Notes under the pieces: generated by a model
Told to the model about the DNA's origin: nothing
Database searches by the model: none
The model's input: only the letters and a program-made list of their open reading frames with translations
NCBI GenBank assembly: GCA_910577785.1
Contig: CAJTNT010000039.1
Span: 1 to 37,666, forward strand
DNA length: 37,666 nt
Reading direction: 5' to 3'
Origin: an uncultured Lachnospiraceae bacterium
Lineage (GTDB): Bacteria; Bacillota; Clostridia; Lachnospirales; Lachnospiraceae
Program-made: the position numbers and the translations under genes
In this document: piece after piece, positions 27,101-35,600 of the stretch
Numbering within the stretch: position 1 is the first letter of the stretch
Layout: each line of letters starts with the position of its first letter

Positions 27101-27436
27101 CACAAAATCCAATACGCCCATCTTACGCTGTTCTTCAATCTGCGCTAAAATATATTCCTTGACGGCGGGGTGTACCACCCGGTTGACCCGGCGGCGCAAT
27201 TCCTCAGAACGGAAAATCCTCTCCGCCAGGACAATGCGGTTAATCGTCTCATCCTCATTATATACTTCCACAGGCAAGAACTTTATTAATTTGTGGTAGC
27301 AGTCCGTGTCCGGCTCCATCAGCATCTGAGCAATGCGGTCTGCCACCAGCACCTTGACCTTATAATTCTCCTCCAAATACTCTAAAATGGCGGATTTGCC
27401 TGCGCCTACTCCGCCGGTAATTCCTATTACCTGCAT
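24116..27436 (-). CDS. coaE: Dephospho-CoA kinase fused to FtsA/PilM-like actin-fold protein
   Basis: An unbroken 1106-residue frame. Residues 1-200 are a complete dephospho-CoA kinase (P-loop GGVGAGKS 8-15, Asp33, the VIESALLIE strand, lid RARGYSREKI), catalysing the last CoA step. Residues about 208-595 are an FtsA/PilM-type ATPase: phosphate-1 FGLDIGTRN (214-222), phosphate-2 VDVGAGTSD (422-430), adenosine loop VVGGGGKVHGF (530-540). Residues 595-785 hold several short beta units centred on VNG, resembling beta-grasp domains. Residues 790-1035 are a low-complexity Gly/Glu/Ser/Arg-rich tail with 22- and 23-residue tandem repeats, and 1037-1106 is a last VNG-type domain. No stop or start lies between the two enzymes (junction near 26825). 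The usual arrangement, from memory, is two adjacent genes after polA. AAAGGAG precedes the ATG. Confidence 0.88.
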   Translation of the reverse strand: MQVIGITGGVGAGKSAILEYLEENYKVKVLVADRIAQMLMEPDTDCYHKLIKFLPVEVYNEDETINRIVLAERIFRSEELRRRVNRVVHPAVKEYILAQIEEQRKMGVLDFVVIESALLIEDQYDKICDELWYIYASEELRRKRLMRARGYSREKIQQIFAAQISERMYRRSCQVVIDNNGTREEAFYQVAQVIKNKGKSGRGKQIRNDVPLVFGLDIGTRNVVGTVGYKEEDAFYVLAQFMREHETRSMLDGQIHDIGRVARTVNAVKTVLEEQLDMTLEEVCIAAAGRVLETIATTIEYVLPEEAVVSEDDVHTLDLLGIEKAQQILNESNDTNLKFYCVGYSIVKYYLNGDPLSNLEGHKAQSISEDIIVTFLPEDVVEGLYSSVELAGLKVASLTLEPIAAISVAIPEAFRMLNIALVDVGAGTSDISITRDGSIIAYGMIPSAGDEITEMLVQHFLVDFKTAEHIKVSSTTEQEIEYQDIMMLRHTVTAEEVWELMNPLVEKLTQDVAGKIKELNGGSTVSATFVVGGGGKVHGFIERLATELELPKERVALRGEEVLQEIHFEQPEIKKDPLLVTPIGICLSYYLQRNNFIFVWLNGERIKLYDNDKLTILDAALQAGFTNEQLFPGKGKELRFTVNGKRRIVGGEPIAAAAVLVNGEERSLNDPLLPNSEIALTIASMEQIFVCHVADLEEYDENGLTFQVNGEKISCPKYVEADGDIVPPEYEIQENDKIKIHSYYTVAQLLVYLEIEPETVMDIQVNGKQAELDTPLYGNFFVEWHRQEQPAFPEGEENIQEEEAAFREDGFLGEGYAHEEFVGQSRRDMEEDSRNGSVDTGNEGNGFSDMGEEFLGTKNYQGREGFGNSASDMGEEFLETKNYQGREDFGNSASDIGKEFLGTANARGKEDSHRERYGNGNQEIREASFGTGDSRRERYGNGNQEIREASFGTGDSRRERYGKSYSDPDGEGTGKGSFGKDRFGDGALDTGGEGTEKGNAYQNANWEAAGQAAGRKTHADSRQGETGWKDRKPEGSVLEIVVNGSPVTLKGKKSYIFVDAFDAIGFNLNESKGRSVAMRLNGEEPTYTAPLHAGDTLEIYWEGESL
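24554..24902. repeat. 66-bp and 69-bp tandem repeats in the CoaE-FtsA tail
   Basis: A 66-bp unit begins at 24554, 24620 and, diverged, 24686 (22 residues, GDSRRERYGNGNQEIREASF). A 69-bp unit begins at 24750, 24819 and 24888 (23 residues, containing SDMGEEFL and NYQGRE). Both are in frame, so length changes keep the reading frame. Confidence 0.85.
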
Positions 27437-27485
27437 CCTGCAACTCCTTTATCTCTGATCATTAATATGGCTTTTCTAAATGATA

Positions 27486-27502
27486 GGGCTCCCGATGGAG
27501 CC
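27486..27502. repeat. Small hairpin in the polA-coaE gap
   Basis: GGGCTCC and GGAGCC arms around a short loop lie between the polA stop and the coaE ribosome binding site. It may process or partly terminate the transcript. The rest of the 186-bp gap has no gene. Confidence 0.35.
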
Positions 27503-27622
27503 TGCTCATATGGTTTCATTCTTTCTCATGCTAACCCTTTTTAAGGGGGATGTCAATCTTTCCTTTTGTATGTTTCATGGATATTTTTTCCGGCAGCCTT
27601 GACGTCTGCGTCTTGCTCAGGA

Positions 27623-30600
27623 TCAATGCGCCTCATACCAGTTTTCTCCATGATGCATGTCTATTTCCAATGCTACGGAAAGATCGGCTGCTGTTTCCAT
27701 CTCTTTTTTCAGGATGGCTTCCACCTGTGCGGCCTCTTCTTCATAGGCTTCCACCAGAAGTTCGTCATGCACCTGAAGGATCAGGCGTGAACGCAGGCCT
27801 TGTGCGTTCAGGGCGTCATGGACACGGTTCATGGCAATCTTGATAATATCTGCAGCCGTTCCCTGGATAGGGGCGTTCATGGCCACACGCTCGCCGAAGG
27901 AACGCTGCATAAAATTGCCGGAGGTAAGCTCTGGCACGGGACGCCTTCTGCCGTACATGGTGGAGACAAAGCCCTGTTCTTTGGCGTCTGTTACCAGGCC
28001 GTCGAGAAATTGCTTAATGCCAGGGTAGGTTTCAAAATAGGACGCAATATACTGGGCGGCCTCTTTCTTGGTAATGCTCAGATCCTGGCTCAGGCCAAAG
28101 GAACTGATGCCATAGACAATGCCGAAATTCACTGCCTTCGCATTGCGCCGCTGCAGGCTGGTCACTTCCTCGAAGGGTATGTGGAATACCTGGGAGGCGG
28201 TCATCTTATGGATGTCCTGCGCCGCCTGGTAAGCGTGGATCAAATTCTCATCCCCGGACATATGCGCCAGCACACGCAGCTCTATCTGGGAATAGTCCGC
28301 ATCGATCAGCACGCAGCCTTTGCGGGGGATAAAGACCTTGCGGATCTGCCGCCCCAGCTCCATGCGGATGGGGATATTCTGCAGGTTGGGGTCGGTGCTG
28401 CTCAGGCGGCCGGTCGCTGTAATCGTCTGGTGGAAGGAGGAATGGATGCGTCCATCCTTGCGGATAAAATTGGCCAGGCCGTCCGCATAGGTGGACTTTA
28501 GCTTCGTCAGCTGGCGGTATTCGAGGATTTTGGATACCAGCGGGTAATCGGGCGCCAGCTTGTCCAATACGTCTGCCGCCGTAGAATAACCCGTCTTGGT
28601 CTTCTTGCCATTGGGCATCTTCAATTTCTCAAAGAGGATAACGCCCAGCTGCTTGGGGGAATTGATATTAAAGGTTTCCCCGGCATCCTGGTAAATCTCC
28701 TGCTCCAGCTCGTCAATCCTGCCCGTCAGGCTCTCCCCATAGGACTTAAGCTCCCCGGCATTGACCTGTACGCCCTCCTGCTCCATATCATAGAGGGTAA
28801 ATACCAGCGGCATCTCAATCTCACGGAACAGCGCCCACATACCGCAATCCTTCAGCTTCCCTTCAATCACGCCGGAGGCCTGATAGGAGGTATAGGCCAC
28901 AAAGCAGGCATATTGGAAAAATTCCGCCTCTTTTTCACGGAAAGCCTGCGCAAAAGGCAGCTTCCCCAGCAAATCCAGCTGGGAAGGGAATGTCAGCTGC
29001 AGATGCTCCCTGGCCACATCATCATACGCATAGTCATTTTTCAATGGATTCAACAGGTATGCGCCGATCAAGACGTCCGTAACCTTATATCTGTGCTGTC
29101 TGGGGATTTCAAAACAAGACAGCTGGGATTTTAAGCCAAACGTCCCCACGGCCTCCGCCTTCTGCAGGAGCGGCTGCATCTGCTCTGCCAGATATGTGCC
29201 TGTCATCCCTTCCCCTGCTTCCAGGAAATAAATATCCTCCCTGCCAAATGCAAGCGCAAGCCCCAAAATCGGGGAAATCCCAGCAGAAACACCAGCCTCC
29301 CCTTCCTGAGCCTGGGCAACGGCTGGGCTGTCGGCTCCCTGAGCCTGGACTGCGGCAAAACTCCCGGCTCCTGGCATCTGGGATGCGGCAGAAACCCCGG
29401 CTCCCTGGATCTGCAGAAAGCCTTCAAGGGTTAGCTGGCCATCGGATTCCATGGCAAGCTGCATTCCCTGGGATTCTGTATCCCCTGGAACATCCTGGCC
29501 ATCCAACCCGTTTGTTTTCTGGGCTTCTGTACTACCTGGGATATTCTGTCCATTCAATCCCGTTCTTTCCTGGGATTCTGTATTTCCTGGAATATTCTCT
29601 GCTTCTTCCCGCCCCATCCGAGTCTCTGCCATCTGAAGGACTCTTTCCGGCTCAAAGAGAAATTGGAAGCCTACACGCCCTGCTGCCTGTGCCTTGGCAA
29701 ATATCTGCTCTGCTTCCGTGCGTTCTGTGATTTTACGGAAATACTGTTGTACCGGCGCCTCCTGCTCTTGCTTGGGGAAACGGCTCTGCATCTGCTTAAA
29801 TTCCAGCTTCTTCATCCATGCATGTGCTTCCGGCGTAAACAAATTGCCCAGTTTGGCATCTTCCAGGTGATAGTCAATCGGCGCGTTTACCTCGATGGTG
29901 GCAAGCGTCTTGCTCATCTGCGCCATATCATAATGTTCCCGCAAGTTTTTCTGCGCCCTGGGGGGCTTCAGTTCATCCACATGCGCATAGGCATTCTCAA
30001 TGCTGCCGTAAGCGGCAATCAAGGCCGTAGCTGTCTTCTCCCCAATCCCAGGCACGCCGGGGATATTATCGGAAGCATCCCCCATCAGCGCCTTCACGTC
30101 AATAAATTCTTCCGGCGTCACCTGATATTTCTCTTTTACATCGGCCGCATAATAATCCTCAATCTCCGTCCCCGTCCGCTTCGTCTTGGGAATACGGATT
30201 TTGATATGCTCCGTAGCAAGCTGCAGCAAATCCCTGTCCCCGGAGACAAGAGAGACTTCAAGCCCCGCCTTCTCACTGCTTCTGGCAATCGTCCCCAGGA
30301 TATCGTCCGCTTCATAGCCCTCGCATTCCACGATGGCGACTCCCATGGACTTCAGCACTTCCTTCATCACCGGAACCTGTTCGCGCAGCTCCTCTGCCAT
30401 CGGCTTCCGGGTACCCTTATAGTCGGCGAACATCTTGTGGCGGAACGTAGGGGCATGCACGTCAAAGGCCACCGTCAGGTAATCCGGCTTTTCTTCCTCT
30501 AAAATCTTAAACAGGATATTCAAAAAGCCATACACGGCATTCGTATGGAGCCCTTCCGCATTGGTCAGGTCAGGAATGCCAAAAAAAGCCCTGTGCAAAA

Positions 30601-30637
30601 TGCTATGCCCATCAATCAATACTATTTTCTTATCCAT
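27623..30637 (-). CDS. polA: DNA polymerase I with repeat-rich insert and degenerate proofreading domain
   Basis: PolA of 1004 residues, about 115 longer than usual. The N-terminal 5'-3' exonuclease/flap nuclease (1-290) is intact (DGHSILHRAFFG, YEADDILGT, SGDRDLLQL, GDASDNIPGVPGIG). The central 3'-5' exonuclease fold (about 300-560) lacks the metal-binding Asp/Glu: the first strand reads VGFQFLFEP in place of a DxE motif, so proofreading is probably absent, as in many Gram-positive PolA. Residues 340-455 are an insert of Gly/Gln/Ala/Ser-rich sequence, including 17-residue tandem units. The polymerase domain (about 610-1004) is complete: motif A DADYSQIELR, motif B RRNAKAVNFGIVYG, motif C QVHDELL. 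First gene of the polA-coaE-MBL run. Confidence 0.96.
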   Translation of the reverse strand: MDKKIVLIDGHSILHRAFFGIPDLTNAEGLHTNAVYGFLNILFKILEEEKPDYLTVAFDVHAPTFRHKMFADYKGTRKPMAEELREQVPVMKEVLKSMGVAIVECEGYEADDILGTIARSSEKAGLEVSLVSGDRDLLQLATEHIKIRIPKTKRTGTEIEDYYAADVKEKYQVTPEEFIDVKALMGDASDNIPGVPGIGEKTATALIAAYGSIENAYAHVDELKPPRAQKNLREHYDMAQMSKTLATIEVNAPIDYHLEDAKLGNLFTPEAHAWMKKLEFKQMQSRFPKQEQEAPVQQYFRKITERTEAEQIFAKAQAAGRVGFQFLFEPERVLQMAETRMGREEAENIPGNTESQERTGLNGQNIPGSTEAQKTNGLDGQDVPGDTESQGMQLAMESDGQLTLEGFLQIQGAGVSAASQMPGAGSFAAVQAQGADSPAVAQAQEGEAGVSAGISPILGLALAFGREDIYFLEAGEGMTGTYLAEQMQPLLQKAEAVGTFGLKSQLSCFEIPRQHRYKVTDVLIGAYLLNPLKNDYAYDDVAREHLQLTFPSQLDLLGKLPFAQAFREKEAEFFQYACFVAYTSYQASGVIEGKLKDCGMWALFREIEMPLVFTLYDMEQEGVQVNAGELKSYGESLTGRIDELEQEIYQDAGETFNINSPKQLGVILFEKLKMPNGKKTKTGYSTAADVLDKLAPDYPLVSKILEYRQLTKLKSTYADGLANFIRKDGRIHSSFHQTITATGRLSSTDPNLQNIPIRMELGRQIRKVFIPRKGCVLIDADYSQIELRVLAHMSGDENLIHAYQAAQDIHKMTASQVFHIPFEEVTSLQRRNAKAVNFGIVYGISSFGLSQDLSITKKEAAQYIASYFETYPGIKQFLDGLVTDAKEQGFVSTMYGRRRPVPELTSGNFMQRSFGERVAMNAPIQGTAADIIKIAMNRVHDALNAQGLRSRLILQVHDELLVEAYEEEAAQVEAILKKEMETAADLSVALEIDMHHGENWYEAH
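29273..29620. repeat. Repeat-rich insert inside polA, 51-bp tandem units
   Basis: In-frame insert between the first two strands of the inactive exonuclease fold. Three 51-bp units (17 residues, starting N-I-P-G-x-T-E-x-Q) cover about 29475-29596; the rest is Ala/Gln/Gly-rich sequence with QGAG and QAQ(G/E) patterns. Confidence 0.8.
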
Positions 30638-30705
30638 AAAATACGCTTCCTTTGTCCGTTAAATAATATGTCATTATATAACAATACACTCGTTACCTGC
30701 TAATA

Positions 30706-30753
30706 GTTACGAAATTATAATTATTCACGGCCTGGGAGTCCGTGAATCGTAAC
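30706..30753. repeat. Nested interrupted inverted repeat upstream of polA
   Basis: GTTACG (30706-30711) pairs with CGTAAC (30748-30753), and ATTCACGG (30723-30730) pairs with CCGTGAAT (30740-30747) inside it, with an 11-base bulge on the left. A related CCGTGAATAATAAC string occurs at 9541-9554. It may be a dispersed extragenic palindrome. The gap 30638-30918 otherwise holds the polA promoter (TATAAT at 30678-30673 on the minus strand, no clear -35) and no gene I can see. Confidence 0.5.
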
Positions 30754-30918
30754 ACAAAATTCACAATTAGTTCTATTCTACACCATATGGGGGAGATTTA
30801 AAAGTTTTAAATGAAGGAAATGCTGAAATTTTTATATTAATTTGGCAATACTGCAAATACTCCAAGAACCAATTTTAAAACGATCGTTTAAAACATCATC
30901 AAATAAGCCAACAACATC

Positions 30919-31173
30919 ATGGATATGACGGGGCTTGATGAAAAATTCAAGTACATGATAGGGGAACAACTGGATATTCAAGGGAAACTGAAACCCGTTG
31001 AACGAAGGTTAGGAACTCTGAAAAAGCACATAGAACAAGCCGACATTTATTTCAAGTACAAGGGGAAGAAGGCGCTGGCCGAAGCCGAGAAAATCAGAAA
31101 GAGCGTTTACCGTATCTTGCTGCAGGAACAGCGGGAACAACAGCCCTACAGAAAGCAGGATATGGAACGGTAA
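30919..31173 (+). pseudogene. C-terminal fragment of a conjugative-element relaxase (tentative)
   Basis: 84 residues, helical and highly charged, with the segment KLKPVERRLGTLKKHIEQADIYFKYKGKK. This resembles the coiled C-terminal tails of relaxases in Clostridia mobile elements. There is no catalytic Tyr or HUH motif, so only a tail is left. It starts the island of mobile-element remains upstream of polA. The call depends on my memory of such tails. Confidence 0.4.
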
Positions 31174-31323
31174 CAGACAGAGCGGCGGGATAATCAATAC
31201 TCCTCCGCCACCCTGTTTTGAGTTTTTCATTTGTCCTGCAAACCCTTGAAAATGCTAAATTTAGAGTTTGCCCTTCCCAAATTATGCCATAAGGAACTGT
31301 AAGTACCAAAAGACATAAGTACA

Positions 31324-31352
31324 AAAATAGTCTACACCTTGCAGACTATTTT
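31324..31352 (-). terminator. Terminator overlapping the end of the yhcG remnant
   Basis: AAAATAGTCT (31324-31333) and AGACTATTTT (31343-31352) form a perfect 10-bp stem; on the minus strand the second arm ends in TTTT. The remnant's stop codon lies in the stem. The stretch 31174-31323 holds no gene I can support. Confidence 0.7.
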
Positions 31353-32050
31353 GTATCCATCATTTTCGCAACTTCAGATTCCAACATTTCTATTGTAGAA
31401 AGACTGCGTTGATATTCTTTGCTGAGAGCGTTGCTTAATTCATATCCCGCAATACCAATCGGTTGCGAAACCTCTTCCAAAGAATATTCTGCCACAACAT
31501 TATCCTTATCCTTACAAATAAGCAAACCTATCGCCGGATTATCGCCATTTCCTGTTAATTGTTTATTTACTGCGGTAACATAAAAATTTAATTTTCCAAC
31601 ATACTCCGGTTCAAATCTCCTTGTTTTAAGTTCCACAACAACATAGCAATGCAGCTTAATATGGTAAAACAATAAATCAATATAAAATTCACGCTCTCCA
31701 ACCCGTAAATGAACCTGACGTCCCACATAGGAGAACCCCGTTCCCAGTTCCAACTGAAACTGCGTAATCTGATTTACCAGCGCATTTTCCAATTCTTTTT
31801 CATCATAATCATCCCGCATTGTTAAAAAATCGAAACTATATGGATGTCTGTATTGCTAAATCTGAAGCATTGGCAGGAAGTTTATCCTTAAAATTCGTAA
31901 TGGCTTTTCCCTTACGCTCATATAACCCGCTTTCAATCTGATGTTCCAATACATCTCGGCTCCAATTATTTTCCAAAGTATATTGTGCATAAAAAAACAG
32001 CTTCGCGCACATCTTTACATTTAAAAATAATACGCCGATTATGTCCCCAC
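31346..32050 (-). pseudogene. YhcG/DUF1016 PDDEXK-type nuclease, truncated and frameshifted
   Basis: The last 157 residues (from 31819) are the C-terminal nuclease domain of DUF1016/YhcG: REFYIDLLFYHIKLHCYVVVELK, with the Asp...Glu-x-Lys pattern of PDDEXK enzymes. Upstream pieces of the same protein appear in other frames: WGHNRRIIFKCKDVREAVF from about 32048, then YAQYTLENNWSRDVLEHQIESGLY to about 31845, then PYSFDFLTMRDDYDE into the final frame. The breaks are a T-run of 7 where 6 would keep frame (31991-31997) and a missing stretch, about 8 bases, near 31846. The N-terminal domain is cut off where the IS256-type fragment begins at about 32050. The gene cannot make the full protein. Confidence 0.8.
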
Positions 32051-32395
32051 GGAATTTTCATTCGGGGCATTGTATACTGCCTTGAAATCTGAGGAAAACT
32101 TCTTCAGATCGCTGTAGTTCACATATTTAAAAGAGTTCCGCAGCATATGGATGACACATCTTTGTATCTGGGCATCCGGATAGACTGCCCCAATTGCTTC
32201 CTTAAAACCTGCAAGCCCGTCCACACAGAAGAACAGCACCTCTTGTACACCGCGGTTCTTCAGGTCATTGGGCATCCCCAGCCAGAACTTGCCTGTTTCA
32301 TTGGCCCCTACAGTAATACTCAGGATATCTTTATAGCCTTCTGCCGTAATACCCAGCACAATTATTCCTCTCACACAGACAGAACAGTTCACCAT
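32039..32395 (-). pseudogene. IS256-family transposase, internal fragment
   Basis: 118 residues from the middle of a Mutator-type (IS256) transposase: VLGITAEGYKDILSI, GANETGKFWLGM, NRGVQEVLFFCVDGLAGFKEAI and RCVIHMLRNSFKYV, containing the second catalytic Asp (CVDGL). The N-terminal part with the first Asp and the C-terminal Glu region are missing. The last codons run into the yhcG remnant at about 32050, a deletion or insertion junction. Related to, but not the same as, the fragment at 37352-37617. Confidence 0.85.
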
Positions 32396-32418
32396 AAACA
32401 GCCACCCGAGAAAGGAGG

Positions 32419-32685
32419 TTACACACCATGGTGAAGCAGACAGAGAAAGACAAACTCACCGCCGTCAAACATAATATTGCTGCCGTCTGCATCCTTGTAG
32501 AATGACACCTTTTCCATTTCGATTAGTTCAAGACCTAGCACTTTGAGCAAAGCAACAGAGGGCGTGTTATTGATTGCCGTACCTGCGGCCAGCCTTTTGA
32601 TGCTAAGTTCACGCATATAATCAAAGAGCGCCACGTGGCTTTCTTTGGCGTAACCCTTGCCGGGGCTGGCTGCTCGTTCGGACAC
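32419..32685 (-). pseudogene. GNAT acetyltransferase C-terminal fragment
   Basis: About 85 residues matching the acetyl-CoA-binding part of GNAT enzymes: SPGKGYAKESHVALFDYM (motif A, the R/Q-x-x-G-x-G/A loop is incomplete), then AGTAINNTPSVALLKVLGLELIEMEKVSFY. The N-terminal half is absent and the frame opens with a GTG just after the helicase stop codon (13 bases). I take it as a remnant; it could be translated by coupling to the helicase but would not be active. Confidence 0.6.
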
Positions 32686-32698
32686 GGAACGCTATCGA

Positions 32699-35600
32699 CT
32701 ACTCCTGCCAATTGTCACCCTTTGCCCCATTCTCCTGCCGGGTCAGAAGTTGCAGATTGTCCAGCGTAGTTTGCCCCCCCTGCGACATGGGCTTGATATG
32801 GTCAATCTGAAAATCGAGCCTCTTCTTACTGCGATAGCCGTTTTCAGCGCTGAAAAAGTATCCGTCAGCATCTTGGAATTTTGCGAAAACGGCGTTCCGC
32901 AGCCGCTCTCCGATTTCAGGATAACGGCATCGAATTTCTTCCAGAGGCAAGTTCTGGATTTGAATTTCTTCTTTTTGTGTGAGAGGCTGCATGGTAGGAG
33001 CCGAATAGTCTTCCGGGTAAATGAAGCGGTCACGCTCCAGTTGCACCGCTTTCCGAAACGCTTTCTGATTTTGGTATCCAAAGAAAGCGCTCCACTTTCC
33101 TCCAGCACGGTTCCACTCCTCGTTCAAGTAGTCCCGTATTGCAATATCGTCCAGTCGGTTATCAACAATATGCTTGGCAATCAGTGACACATCGTACTTC
33201 TTGCGCTCATCCAAGGCAATCCACTGGGGCTTTGCTCCGGTCTGTTTATAGTATGCCAGTATGTCCACGATATCCTGTATCTGATAGCCGAGTAGCCGGT
33301 CTCTCTCGCCAAACAGCATTTCATCCACATGGATTGCTGATTCGTTCAAATCGGACAGGTCGGCGCTTTCCATCCAGTTCATCAATTCCAAATAAGCCTC
33401 CTGCATACAGTCGTACACAAGCACTGTGCAGTTACGAGTGTCATCTTCTCCATCCGGCAAGAAATTGAATTGATAAAGTCCTACCGGTATACGCTCCAAG
33501 AAGGTAAACTGTTCACTGATCTCATCGCCCAGGTTCTCATCTGCCAGTTTTGCAAATTCCTCCAGTTTTGCGATGGAGATCAAGCGAATTGCATATTTCC
33601 TTCTCTCGGTGTCAGGAACACCAAAATCAACGTTCGTATCGATATACAGCTTCTCAGGATTGACCCAAGCAATATATTCCTGCCAATCGTCCACAAAGCT
33701 GACAATGTATGCTTTTGCTGTCCCCCCGGCTTTCTCGCCCCGGAGGGCGCGGCCAATCATCTGGGTCATCAGAATGGTGGACTTGGTGGGGCGAGTAAGG
33801 AAAACTGTCTGAACTTGCGGGAGGTCTGTTCCTTCTGTCAGAATATTGACATTCACAAGTACATCCAGTTCACCATCACGAAATTTCTGAATGGTTTCCC
33901 GGTTCTGCTCGTTTGTTCGGTTGGCTCTAGTAGCGGCACCCCGCAAACTGGATACCACATAGCCAGAACGAATACCCCTTTCCTGAAATAGTTTATTGAG
34001 TGTAATTGCCATATCCACATTGATTGTAAAGATCAATGTTTTCCCGTAAGTCTCCTGGTTACTTGCATAAGTGTCTACAATAAGTCGATTTCTTTCACTG
34101 TGAGCCGCAATCAATTTCGCAGCCTCCATTCCAAGCGCACCAGGACTGTCAAAATCAAAACTTCTGTCGTTGATGATGCGATCTAGCAACTCATCGGCTT
34201 TTTCTGCATGGAACCAGTCTGCCATCTTAATATTTGTATCAATAGGCCGGAACACCGGCTCAGACAGGATGCCTTGTTCAATCAGGGTTCTCAGGTCTGT
34301 CTTATGCAGGATGTCATCCGGAAAAAGCTTGCTCAAAAGACCCTGCTCTTTTTCAGCTGTTCGGAAAGGAGTTGCTGTCAAGCCAAGAAGGAAGAAGTTT
34401 CCTCCATATTTTTTCATTGTCTCAATCAGCTTGCGGTATTCACCGGCCGGAGCATGGTGGGCTTCGTCAATCACCATGCAGATTTGATTGCTGTTCTCCC
34501 TGATCCAGCGCCGAATGTGGGTTAGGTCATGGGTCAAGCTGCTCTTGCTTGCAATCAGAATTTCATCGTCACTCTTGATGTGGATAGCTATGTCATGCTG
34601 CCCAGAGATAATACGGTACTTATAGTTCTTCTTATGGGGAGAGAGATCCTGATAACAGACACGCTCAAAAGCATGGAGAGCCTGATTAAGCAATTCATGG
34701 CGGTGTGCTATCCAAAGAACCTTCCCGCCCTGGTCTAAAATGCTTCGCATCAACCAGTATGTAGCTGTCAAAGTTTTTCCGCCGCCCGTGGGCAGAACAA
34801 GCAATCCTGCGCCGCTGCCGTTGCCGCGTTTCCACCTGTCAAGGTCTTGGATGGCCTTTTTTTGATGCTCATATAGCTGGATGCCGCTGCGCTCCTCAGA
34901 AACGGAAATCGCACCAGCGTACTCGTTGGTCGTGATCTTTTGCAGTAACTTTTGTAATTCTTCCATGTCAACACTTACATCCTTTACTGAGATTTTTGCG
35001 ACACGTTCTCGATAATATTTCGTGCGAAACTGCTTTGGGTGCTGCTGAACAAGATCAAGCAAATCTTCTGTCTTTCTAAGTTTATCCAAAGCGCCAAATA
35101 AATTCCGGCTGGCGTATTTCTTGTTTTCGTCATGCTCCAGCGCAAACCGAAGATAAGGCTCTGCCTCCGCATAGCGTTTCTGGCGGTTCAGTGCCCAGCC
35201 CAGATTGTTCTGTGCGTATGGGTATTCCGGGTCAAAATCAAGACAACGCTCATAGCAGGCAATTTCAAAATCGGACTTCTTAAGCTGGCCAGCGATCCAA
35301 GCAGCCGCAAAGAACAGTGCAGCGCTATGTACGCGCTCGTCCCTCATTGCTTTTTGATAAGCATCCAGTGCCTGTTCCCACTTTTTTTGGCTGTAATAGA
35401 TGTCCCCGATGTTCAACCAAGCTGCTGTCCATTGAGCATCCTTTTCTAAAACATCGTGTAATAGCTTTAACCGATACTGGTCAGAACCTTTTGATACCCA
35501 AAATTTGCAGTAAAGGTCAAAAGCAGATTTTGGGAAATATTTCACTGAATACTTTTGATGTGTACGGATAATCTTTCCCTCAATCTGCTCATCCCACTTT

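Noticed and set aside
29663..30502. 279-residue plus-strand frame opposite polA
   Set aside because: It is antisense to the conserved PolA exonuclease domain, which is certainly coding.
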